Origin: Lytechinus variegatus
Taxonomy: Eukaryota > Echinodermata > Echinoidea > Temnopleuroida > Toxopneustidae
Direction of reading: 5' to 3'
Assembly: GCF_018143015.1 (NCBI RefSeq)
Contig: NC_054742.1
Location: 14,491,632-14,555,631 of the forward strand
DNA: 64,000 nt
Part shown: positions 1 to 10,200 of the stretch, piece by piece
Numbering within the stretch: the first letter of the stretch is position 1
Layout of the letters: every line of letters begins with the position of its first letter
Translations under genes and position numbers: made by a program
Notes under the pieces: model-generated
Databases searched by the model: none
What the model saw: only the letters and a program-made list of their open reading frames with translations
What the model was told of the DNA's origin: nothing

Positions 1-660
1 AAACAGACAATTTAGATATTTGGAATTCATAAAAGTGTTATTATTTTATTCCGTATCTAATATAGAGCGTGAAACTTGTTGATATTGCGGCCTGAAAACT
101 GGACATTTTAAAGCACATTGTATTATGAATAGGATGCACGGATGATATTTTTAACAATTCATGCAAACGCAAATCGCAAGCCGACTCTAAGTTTTTACAT
201 GTTTTATGAAATCCCATAAAAAGGGGATTTTAAGTAGTGTGTAATAGAATTAATATACAGGTATACTGGACCTACCAATCAAAAATGCTAGCGCAGAGCG
301 CTATGCCTACTTTTTCACAATCAGACACCTCAGAAGGGATATTTTGAAACTTTAATGTAATACACAAAGACAATATGTACAGTACTTGACAAATTACATC
401 ATGCGAACGCACAGCGAAAGCTGAAAATGTTGATATTCACACCATAAAACGGACATTTTACAAAGCACTTATGAAAAAAATCATTTGTAAGACAAAATAA
501 TGAAAGCTCGATGTCCGAACTGAAATAAGATATGTATCTCATCGAACAGGCAATGTCAGCGCGAAGCGGGAGCGAAAATTTCACATATTTTTGTTATTTG
601 TTATTTTCGTTCTGCCAATATAAGGGGGGGGCGGACACTTCGGGCCCACCCTGGATCCGC
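1..660. repeat. Degenerate repeat segment with AGCGCGAAGCG-type motifs
   Basis: Several short segments recur in decayed form: cell-like units with GGACATTTTA (100-112 and 452-461), AACGCAAATCGC/GAACGCACAGCGAAAGC, and GCGCGAAGCGGGAGCG near 559. The same style returns at 5880-6500. No reading frame is recognised. Nothing is seen in 660-994. Confidence 0.4.
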
Positions 661-994
661 CTATGAAATGATATAAATAGCATACAATACAGCCAATATA
701 ACTGGTAAGCACATATTTAACAGACAACAAAGATCTGACCTACTTTCCACAATTCAAATCCAACAAATTAATATTTGGAAACAAAATAATTATCCATGTA
801 AGCAGTTTGCACTAGTAAATAAAGCATCAAGGCATGTACATGTAGCTCCCGGGCATAACTATATGCAACTTTCACATCTTTGGCATCGACATTGCATGTG
901 TTGACAAAGCTAATTGTTTTCATATTCAGTTCATTCAGCAGGATCGGCTGATTTAAATCACTATGATGATTATTTGTTTCAAATCATTATTGAT

Positions 995-1738
995 TTAAAG
1001 GTCATATCCACCCAAGAAAAAAAAGTTTAATTGAATAAAATAGAGAAAAATCAAACAAGAATAACGCTGGAAACTACATCAAAATTGGCTGTAAAATAGA
1101 ATAGTAATATAACATCTTAAAGTTTCGCTTATTTTTCACAAACCGGTGGGTGTTTAATAAAGCTGTTCGTAAGAGCGACTTTAAGAACGATTGGTGATCC
1201 TTTCTTGTGGTAAACAGTATATATATTGGCGATGATTTATGGCGTAAGAACTTGTGAACAGCTTTATGAAAAGGCCCTTAGTTATTATGGACAATTCAGT
1301 GATGTGAAAATTAGAGAGTCGATGGTGTCACTCACTATTTCTTTTGTATTTTCACTTTTTGAATTATACAACATTTCAATTTTTACGAATTTAGAAAATA
1401 GGACCCTCTTGTTTGAACGACAAAATGTTAAAACAATGTAATCCCACATGTTCAGGGGGGATGATTTTTTTTTGTTCATAAAAATATTTCATATTTCACA
1501 TAATAAAATACAAAATAAATAGTAAGTGAGTGATGTCATCGGTCCCCTCATTTGCATACCGACAAGGATTTGCATATAACCACAACTATTTTTTTTTAAT
1601 TAAGAAAAATTTTAAAACTACTTTCTTCTTTTAGATTGGATTTTGATGAAATTTTCAGTGTTATGCTTGTCTGATTTTCTCTTACTATTCAACATGTTCA
1701 AAGCAGCTTTTTGTTGGGGTGCATGATTTGTCCTTTAA
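995..1738. mobile_element. Palindromic MITE, family 1, copy 1 (with nested element)
   Basis: Starts TTAAAGGTCATATCCACC and ends in TTGTCCTTTAA; the two arms are long inverted repeats of each other (for example TCATCAAAATTGG against TGGATTTTGATGAAATTTT). A different palindromic element sits at 1143-1277. Confidence 0.8.
1143..1277. mobile_element. Small palindromic MITE, family 3, nested in family 1 copy 1
   Basis: Left arm GGTGGGTGTTTAATAAAGC and right arm CAGCTTTATGAAAAGGCCC are inverted. Other family 1 copies lack this segment at the same place, so it is a later insertion. Confidence 0.65.
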
Positions 1739-2564
1739 ATCACTTCCATTCGAACATCTACAAATTTGGGATTTTTTATTGTTTGTGGCAGTTTTACTTT
1801 TTAAATTCAAAAGAGTAAGATTTTACCAACTTTATATCATGAGAAGAGGAATAAACCCTTTATATCTACTCATAACAATTGAAATCAAAATCAAGTCAGT
1901 CTTGCAAAACCAAAGATGTACATGTAGCCTATATGGGACACCTACTCGACTTGTACATGTTGTATATGTATGAGTGGACTTTGTAGATAGTAAAACAAAG
2001 TTCTTATTTCTTTTTGTCAAACTTCAGAAGTGTTTTAGAGGACAGTTTTCAAGAAAGAAAAGTACAGGAACTCTGAACTTATTAGGCTGAATCTCAACAT
2101 AAATTTTGCCAGGATGGGTTATAACCTTGGATCCTACTAGAAAAAGCCTGTTCAGACATTCTGAGTGAGATTGTGCTTCATTCAGCCAGTTCACTGAAAA
2201 AGATTCAGTAAAATGTACATTTTTATTTTTAAAATGTATGAATGTTCTTGGCAAAGGGCACTAACATGACTAAATCATAGCAACTATACATTTTAGTGCC
2301 CTTTGTCAAAAGGATTTATGTTTGTACATTTTTAAGTGAATGTTTTTAATGGAGTACAATAAAAGTAAAATTCTGCAATGTCCCTGGTGACCCATTACGC
2401 CCATGACACCCATAGTTTATCATTTTATTCTTTTATATGTCTTATCCAAATAAATAGGCCGACACAGTAGTATAAGGAAACCCGTTTCTTATTTTTGCGA
2501 AACTTCTAACAACTGCCAAATACTGGTATTCAAGTTTATGAAAGAAATCATTTAAATCAACTTG

Positions 2565-3300
2565 CAGGTTTGTCAAAAATTTGCAAGCAAATGCTTTGAA
2601 ATAGTCCAATAGTTCCAACTATGGCTCAAAGAAGAACTTAAAGGAATTGTCCAGGCTGGAGAAATTTATATCTCACTGATTAAGGAGTAAAATTCAAAAT
2701 GCTGAAAATGTGATCAAAATCGCATAACAAATAACAAAGTTATTGAATTTTAAAGATTTCTTTTCCATCTTTCCGGTGAAACATTTCTAGGCTGTCTTCA
2801 TGAATATCCATTAGTTGGGCTGATGGTGGCATATCTCCACTTGTTCTTTTCATTATAATTATATGATATTAGGTTTATTAAAAAAAGAATTAACCAAGAA
2901 CTAAAAAAAATTGATTTGAGAACTAATTAAGTACATTAGTTATTTATTGCCGCAACTTATTTCATCATAATGGAGACACATTATTTACACATGTATGAAA
3001 AATTGAAATAATTATGATTTCGTGTTATAAGAAAAAGGAAAGATGGGATGTGACATCAAATGAATATTCATGACGATGTAAATATAACTGTTTTTCACAA
3101 AATACTGATAAATTTAAAAATACAATAACTTCATTATTTATCATCAAATTTTGGTGAAACTTTCATCACTTTACTCTATATATTTAGATGTGAATATTTT
3201 CAGCCCGGTCCATTTCTTTAAGGTTGAATGCAGTCGGTCAAAGTTTTGCAAGCCAATGCTTTGAAACAGTTGTTCCAACTGTGGCTCAAAGAACAACTTG
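2565..3300 (+). repeat. About 70-bp direct repeat flanking MITE copy A
   Basis: TTGCAAGCAAATGCTTTGAA (2581-2600) and GTTCCAACTATGGCTCAAAG (from about 2612) recur as TTGCAAGCCAATGCTTTGAA (about 3245) and GTTCCAACTGTGGCTCAAAG (about 3271). One copy lies on each side of the MITE. Confidence 0.75.
2638..3221. mobile_element. Palindromic MITE, family 2, copy A
   Basis: Starts TTAAAGGAATTGTCCAGGC and ends GCCCGGTCCATTTCTTTAA. Arms are inverted, including ATGAATATCCAT/ATGAATATTCAT and TATCTCCACTTG/GATGTGACATC segments. The second copy is at 62224-62808. Confidence 0.78.
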
Positions 3301-3794
3301 GGGTTGAAACAAACAAAAGATAAGTGCAGTTTTCTTTAACATTATGATCTTCAATCATTGGCTTGAAAATAAGAATTAAAAAATGTTTCTCTTTGGAGAA
3401 TTTGAATCTCTGAGTCATGGAATTCTTCCAAATAAACTGATTCTCATTAAATGTTCAGAGTTTTAAAATGAACACCAACTTTGCAGCATTAGCTGTACAA
3501 TGACAGTTCCTTTGAACCAATCAGTAGAAGCTCTCTACATTCACTTTAGACACAGCAGAAAATGTCAGCCTATTCATGGCTTTAATATTTTCTGTAAATT
3601 ATATTTTGACTGGATTTGATTATGAAATAGTTAAGAATATTCTTAGTGGTGAAATGTTTGATCTTAAAATTGATGTCAGTGTAAAGGGTTAACTTTTGGG
3701 TGTTTGCGCTTTGTTTAAAAAAAAAAATCTGTTAGAAAAAATCATATTAAAATTTTAAAAATCTGATTTAAATCAAATAAATCCGATTTAATCG

Positions 3795-5280
3795 GATCTA
3801 TTATTCAAGTTCTGAACTCTATGAGAATGGTGTTTTTGAGTTGGATAATATTTCGAGTTTAAGTACCATTATGATACATGTTTTAAGGAATACTGGTTTA
3901 ATTTACAAACTTAAGCGTAGTTTGCTTCATAAAAATCTGATAACTTTATACCATTCCATGATTTGCTCTTATTGCAATACCAATGTAACCTCATATGAAT
4001 TTGGACTCAATATTCAAAATTCATAAGAAACTTAGAATAATTACCACTTTCCATTACCTAGCACTATCCGTGCATTTATTTAAAGGACAAGTCCACCTCA
4101 AGAATAACTTGATTTGAACAAAATGAGAAAATTTCAACAACCATAACACTGAAAATTTCATCAAAATTGGATGTAAGATAAGAAAGTAATATGGCATTTT
4201 AAAGTTTCGCTTCATTTTACAAAACAGTTATATGCACATCTCGGTGGGTATGCAAATGAGGAACCGATGACATCACTCACTCACTATTTCTTTTGTATTT
4301 TATAATATGAAATACGAAATATATTTATTTTCTTGTCATTGTCATGTGAAATGAAGTTTCATTCCTCCCTGAACACGTGGAATTCCATTATTTTAACATT
4401 TTGTGCTTCAGGCAAGGAGGTCATAATCGTCAAATTCGTAAAAAGTGAAATATTATATAATTCAAACAATAAAAAACAAAAGAAATAGCGAATGAGTGAC
4501 ATCATTGACTCTCTCATTTGGATGTAACTGGCTCGTTCATATAACTATTTTGTTAAAAATAAGCGAAACTTTGAAATGTCATAACTTTCTTATTTTACAT
4601 TCGATTTTGATGAAATTTTCAGCACTATATGCTAGTTTGATTTTTCAGTACAAGTCAGCATTTTCCCATTTTCCTGGGGTGGTCTTGAACTTTAAGAAAC
4701 TGTCCTTATGATATTAATAAGCAAGAACTCACAATATTTATGTATAAGTACAAGCAGAGGTTGCTACCCATGTAGTTTTCAGATTTTTTTCAATACAGTA
4801 ATCAAGTTCATAACCATAATGCCCGTTCTTCCAATAAATTTCATTTATGGTCTATCAGGTCTAGTCACGAAGCTGGGTTATGTAGGTCCCAAACAATGGA
4901 ATGAGATTCCCCAAATAATAACTAATTCACAATTTTTTATCTCCCTTTAGAAAACAGTATACAAATTTTCTAGGAAATGATTATCAGTAATTCTCACAGT
5001 TGATATCAATGCATACTTGTACTGTATAGACCCCTCAACTCATATTCTTTGTAATGTGTTGTTGTTTTTTTTCTCCTTTTTTCTGCACTAATTATTATAA
5101 TGATATGAGATTTTGTTTTGTATTAATTGTGTTTTTACTATGTTCTGGTGATCCAGCCTCACAGGTTATATTACCTTCATGGGAAGCCACGCAATTTATT
5201 TTTATTATCTAATCGCATTATTTGATGTTTCCTTGTATTTTTATCCTATTTGTGAAATAAAGATTGAATTGAATTGAATG
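3795..5280 (+). pseudogene. Decayed non-LTR retrotransposon (CR1/L2-like) 3' end, interrupted by a MITE
   Basis: 3841-4023 reads like the thumb region after the reverse transcriptase of CR1/L2-type LINEs (NTGLIYKLKRSL, LYHSMICSY). After a MITE at 4080-4695 the C-terminal part resumes in shifting frames (KQELTIFMYKYKQRLLP, then GPKQWNEIP). Stops and frame changes show it is dead. It ends with GTGAAATAAAGA and a TTGAA repeat at 5262-5279, as in LINE 3' tails. The clade is inferred from motifs only. Confidence 0.7.
4080..4695. mobile_element. Palindromic MITE, family 1, copy 2
   Basis: Left end TTAAAGGACAAGTCCACC, right end GGTGGTCTTGAACTTTAA. It splits the LINE remnant, so it inserted later. 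Confidence 0.78.
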
Positions 5281-5616
5281 AGTTTGATATGATGAAAAGT
5301 GTTTGATAATACCATAGAGCTATCCACTACCATGCATACACAATAATAATATGAAATGTATCGGTTTGGGCCATGGAGCCATACATGCAGTTGCTCAGTG
5401 GAATGTCATATGTAAACACTGTCTGATGGCCTGAGCCAGGGTATTATATAATAACCCTGCTCATGGCTCTGTGGTTAAAGTAGGGGATTATCTATACTCT
5501 TCAGGGGTCCTAAAATTTGGTTGATAGACAGATGAAGTTATCCAATGAAAGCTCTCTGACATTTTGAGTGGGTGGTACTTATTTTGACCGTGGGAACAAG
5601 ATTTCCAAAGAAGAAG

Positions 5617-5846
5617 CAGACTCTGAAATGGCTCGCTACGCTCCCCTTTCAGCCTGGTTTGCTTCGCAAACCAGTAGCAGATCCCACCTCACGAGCCATT
5701 CAGAGTCTGATATGAAATGTATGAAATGTATGAAATGTATGAAATGCCATTCAGAGTCTGAAATGGCTCGCTACGCTCCCCTTTCAGCCTGGTTTGCTTC
5801 GCAAACCAGTAGCAGATCCCACCTCACGAGCCATTCAGAGTCTGCA
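5617..5846. repeat. Duplicated foldback unit with 9-bp spacer repeat
   Basis: Two near-identical units of about 90 bp begin at 5617 and 5752 (period 135). Each opens with GACTCTGAAATGGCTCG-like sequence and closes with its reverse complement, and holds an inner perfect hairpin CTGGTTTGC-TTC-GCAAACCAG. Between them lie four copies of TATGAAATG (5710-5745). Confidence 0.85.
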
Positions 5847-5879
5847 TAGCAGACTATATGGTGCCCGGGGCAAGTGCTA

Positions 5880-6500
5880 AAATCGCCCCCAATACGCCAG
5901 CACGAGGGTTAAGCTGATTTTTTTTTTAATACATATCTACTAAGTACTTGGTCATGTTGGTATAGGGAAAATTTTAAAGGATTTATATATGAATTCATGA
6001 AAATGACACGTATCTCATCGGCGTAATGTGAACGCGAACAGAGGCGTCGATCATGGGGGGGCAGAGGGGGGGCGATCGCCCCACCAATGAAAATATTTGG
6101 TGGGCAAACATATTGTTTGCCCCTCCCCCTCCATAATTCTGGATGTGCAAAAATAAAATAAGATTGCAATGTTACACAGAAATCGGAAAGGGAGATTGAA
6201 ATACAGAACTCGCTCTTTATTCAAAATATCCGCTTTTCAGACTGGTATATAAAAATTTTCAGCTCGCGCTTCGCGTTCGCCTAATTTCTTTAGCGAAAAC
6301 CCATACTTTTCATGAATAAATAGGTGAACAGTTTCAGTTCTAAACCTCAAAAGAACTCCCGCTTAAATTTGCAAGAATCGTTTATTGGATAATATCTTGT
6401 TCTTTAATAAATTAAAAAAACGTCCATTAAACTGTCAATTACTTTCAGATCGAAATATCAAACTTTTTAGCTCGCACGCTTCGCTTCAAAATGGCATAAG
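5880..6500. repeat. Degenerate CG-biased repeat segment
   Basis: Contains motifs like GCTCGCGCTTCGCGTTCGCC (about 6262), TCGGCGTAATGTGAACGCG (about 6018) and the palindromic GGGGCGATCGCCCC at 6069-6082. Similar in style to 1-660; no coding sense found. Confidence 0.4.
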
Positions 6501-6711
6501 ATGATATGGTTGGACTTCTTGCTAATCAGCAGACTTCCTCTTAACCTTTTCATTATCTTTGCCATTTTTTTTTCGAATTATGTGGTCAAAATTCATTTCC
6601 AAATCTACTTATTTGCTTGCATTGTTCTGTTGTTCCTTTTTAATATGTTCTTTTTTAGCATTAAATATTCCTTCTTTAGGCAATTTTTTTTAACTGAAGT
6701 ATGGGAGAGCA

Positions 6712-6757
6712 TCTATCTATCTATCAATCTATCTATCTATATCTATCTATCTATCTA

Positions 6758-6792
<35 letters not shown>
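6712..6792. repeat. (ATCT)n / (AT)n microsatellite
   Basis: A run of ATCT units with a few interruptions is followed by about 15 AT dinucleotides. Confidence 0.95.
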
Positions 6793-6794
<2 letters not shown>

Positions 6795-6999
6795 GCAATA
6801 ACGTAGCTAGAGATAAAAAGTTATGATTTTGTTCGTTGGAATTCCTGAAGAGGTCGGATGGAACTAATCAAAAGTTGACACCGTCAACCTGGGTAAAAGA
6901 CATACATTTTCAAAAAGAGTTTCTGAATGTGTTGGAATCTAAATTGCCATGGTTATACCTTTGCCTTTTCTCTTCATTTTTTTTTTTTCGTTTTCATCA

Positions 7000-7121
7000 T
7001 TGAAAGACTATTGAAAATCCCGCGGTGAAAATCATCCTCCAGACGGTAATGATCCTTTAAGTATCATACTATATACTACGGAAAAAATACCGGAGATCGA
7101 GAAAAGACGCTGGTGGAGATC
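7000..7121 (+). promoter_or_regulatory. 5' UTR / presumed promoter region of STRIP
   Basis: Lies directly upstream of the start codon; TGA in frame at 7050-7052 closes the reading frame. No convincing TATA box is seen at a useful distance. The transcription start cannot be placed from sequence alone. Confidence 0.4.
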
Positions 7122-7217
7122 ATGGACGTCCCAATGGCTGGCGGTCTAGCCGCAAAGAGGGGTGGTGGTTTGCCAAAATTACGAGAACTTCTTAGACGGC
7201 AAAGACGGGATTCAGAC
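7122..7217 (+). CDS. STRIP1: STRIP exon 1 (start codon)
   Basis: Encodes residues 1-32: [10 protein letters not shown] at the start and LRRQRRDSD at the end, equivalent to the human NRNQRKDSE segment. Ends in phase 0 at donor GTAAGT. The human protein has a longer proline-rich N terminus, which is absent here. The start was chosen because it is the first in-frame ATG after the upstream TGA. Confidence 0.88.
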
Positions 7218-10200
7218 GTAAGTAGTGTGCGATATTTATCAATTGTTTTGTATGAAATTCGATCAATCTAAGTCCAGTAAATACTATTATTTTTAAGTCG
7301 GGAAAGCAGCTGTAACTGTAATTGCCAATGCATGGAAAAACACCAATGCCGGTGCTGTATCTTTATCTGGCGATGTAGATCTTGTGCAATTTGAATAGAG
7401 AATCACGGAAATGTGATATTCCTACGCAATGTGCGTGCGTAAGATTCGCTCGTGCCGGTAAGGGTAATCGAATCGGAAAGACTTCCACATGTCCCCTCCA
7501 CTAATTTTAAAAAATAGTTCCCCAAAACCCCTTCTGTCTTTCTCTTTTTTCTTCTTTTTTTCTTCTTCCGATGGGAACTTGGATTCGAACCTCTCGCTGC
7601 AGAATGAAGCGTCTCCAGTCTCTGTCGCCTTACTCAGTCTCAGCTCACTGAGCTAGCAGGAATTGTTGAGAGCCATGGGTTTCACATTTCTTATCAAACG
7701 ATATTACGACTAGTCTACTCTCCAAGAGTATTGGGTATTTATTTTTCTGACTAAATAAACCGATGCCATCGGGAATTACACACGCTCGAATTTTTGACGG
7801 AATAAAGCCATATTTTGGTATGTATCCGACTTTTCCTTCTTAAATCTCTTAGATATATGTTAGATAATTCTTGATAAACCTTCTCCATATTTTTTTTTTC
7901 AACTTTAGTGGAGGGGACATATGGAAGTCTTGCCATCGAATCGTGTATATTTCACTGTCTTTGCTTTACTTATAATCATGACTTTTTATGCTTAAGTCTG
8001 AGAGCCTTGTGATTTTCTTATAAACTTGATCATGATTAACTGTACCTCAAGTGATGTTTGTGCGGCTCCACTCCACTTCACTACGGCTCGCTCTACTTAT
8101 GCTCCACCAACCCTACCTCGGGCGAAGTTTGTGCAGGCTCCACTCCACTTCACTACTGCTACACTACGCTTCGTGATGGTGAACTCGATCGTATATTCCG
8201 AGTGATCGAAGGTGGGATTTGGTTTATTGTAAAAATTAAAGAAAAAGAATATGAGGAGAAAGAAAAATAGCTAAATTTCTTACTCTTCACCCTTATTTCA
8301 CTCCGTGTCCATCCTCCGGTTATCCTCAAAATTGATGATTTTGGACCAGTATCAAATTCCTCACACGTATGATTCACGGCCGATTTCAAAACATTGCATG
8401 CAATCGGTTGCAGGCCAAACAGCATAAATATTTATATTATAATTGGATGGCTCAGAAAATACCAGAAATATTCTAAGAGTTTGGGAAAATATGCCGAGAA
8501 TCAGTTTGACTAAACCTAGGCTCATATATGATATAAATTGGTGTTTATGATACTAGCATGGATCCCATCATCCCAGAAAGCCTATTGATTTTGATATCAA
8601 AAGGTCAAAGGTCAAGGTCACACCGACATGTTTTCATCTTACCCAGGTTCTGAGTCCTTGTAAATGTGATAAGTTTAGTTTAACTTAACTTAGGCTCCTA
8701 TAATTTTGGGATGTATGATTCTAGCATAGATCCCAGGAAGCCTATTGATTTTACCTATGCTGTCATATCTCTGAGAAAAGACTAAATATCAAGAAAGACA
8801 ATGTTAAGAATACCGCCCCTGACTTTACAGGGCTCAAAATTAGCTGTTGCCCGTTTGCTATTGGCAAACAAAACTACTGGCGGGCAACCTAAAAGTCCCA
8901 CCATGGTTGCCCGGATGACAACCAAGAAAATTCTGGATATTTCTTTTCTCAAAGATAATAAAATTAATAAAAATACGGAAAATCACGGAAAACATATTTT
9001 TCCTCAGAATACACAGAACAGCAACAGAAATTACTCCAAATTCTCAACAAAATGCAAATATTAAATGGCCACTAAACCTCACAAAACACAATCTCACTTT
9101 ACTACGAAGTATGACAATCCATACATCGTGACTGCTCTTGACTCCATCACACTTGATCGTACCCCTTGCCCGCGTCACGGCTCTTGGCCGGCGGCGGGGT
9201 CGGCCGTATCAAAAACATTCACATGCACACATCGTTTGATTTAACAAATGGTCGTGTATTGCTGCCCTCTATGTTTGAAGATGTATATTCCGGTCTTGAA
9301 ATCCAAAATGGCGGATAGGCTGAAGTCGTTAACTGCTCAAAACGATGACCCCAAAAAACCCCATATTATTGATAAAATTTCATTCAGCCGTAAATAAATG
9401 CTAATAATGTGAAAGGTGAGGATGTAATCATGTTAAATGTGTTTGTCAAAATATTTTGTGTACCCGCATTGATTCGATTAGAGCGGATTCTACTGCGTTG
9501 TTGGTACAGTGGCAGATACAAATTTTGACCAGCGCGAGTGATGTAATATTGCAACTGAATGGGTAAACAGAATTGTCGATTTTCCGTGTACACAAAGTCT
9601 ATAGGGAAATGGAATTTCCGTTTTTTGACATGCTGGAACAGAATTTAAGATTTTCTAAAACGGAAAAGGCAATGTTTTGAAACGGAAAATCACTGTCCCT
9701 TAACATGTATATTCAAATTTAATGTTATCATATTATAATGATTACTTTTCATAGGTTGACTTTAATAAACACAGGAGTAAAATAGCTTGAAATACCTTCC
9801 TGTCTAGTGGTAATTAGTCTGAAAGAAAACAAAATTTGCTTCGCTACCTCGCTCATGGATTTTGTAAAAATTTGAATGCTCCCTTTGACATGAGCTTATC
9901 TATATCAAAGAGTGGCTGGTAAAAAAACAAAGGGTTTTACAAGGTCTAGTATGATTTTTCTGAATTTCAGTTATTACATTGAAATAAAAACATTAGGACT
10001 ATATAGGTCTTATAAAACGTGCAACATTTTTAAGGGTTGTGCTATCGATGGTTCACACATTCTGTGTACAATCATCAGTTATTACCTGAACTTCATTATG
10101 GCAACCTAGAATGCCATTAGGCAACCTAAAAATTGGTATAGGTTGCCCAGCTGGCAACCAAAGAAAAGAGTTAAGTGAGAGCCCTGCTTTAGCTGGGCTG

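Noticed and set aside
5568..5849. 93-codon frame with a repeated MKC motif
   Set aside because: Product of the duplicated hairpin and TATGAAATG repeats, not a protein gene.
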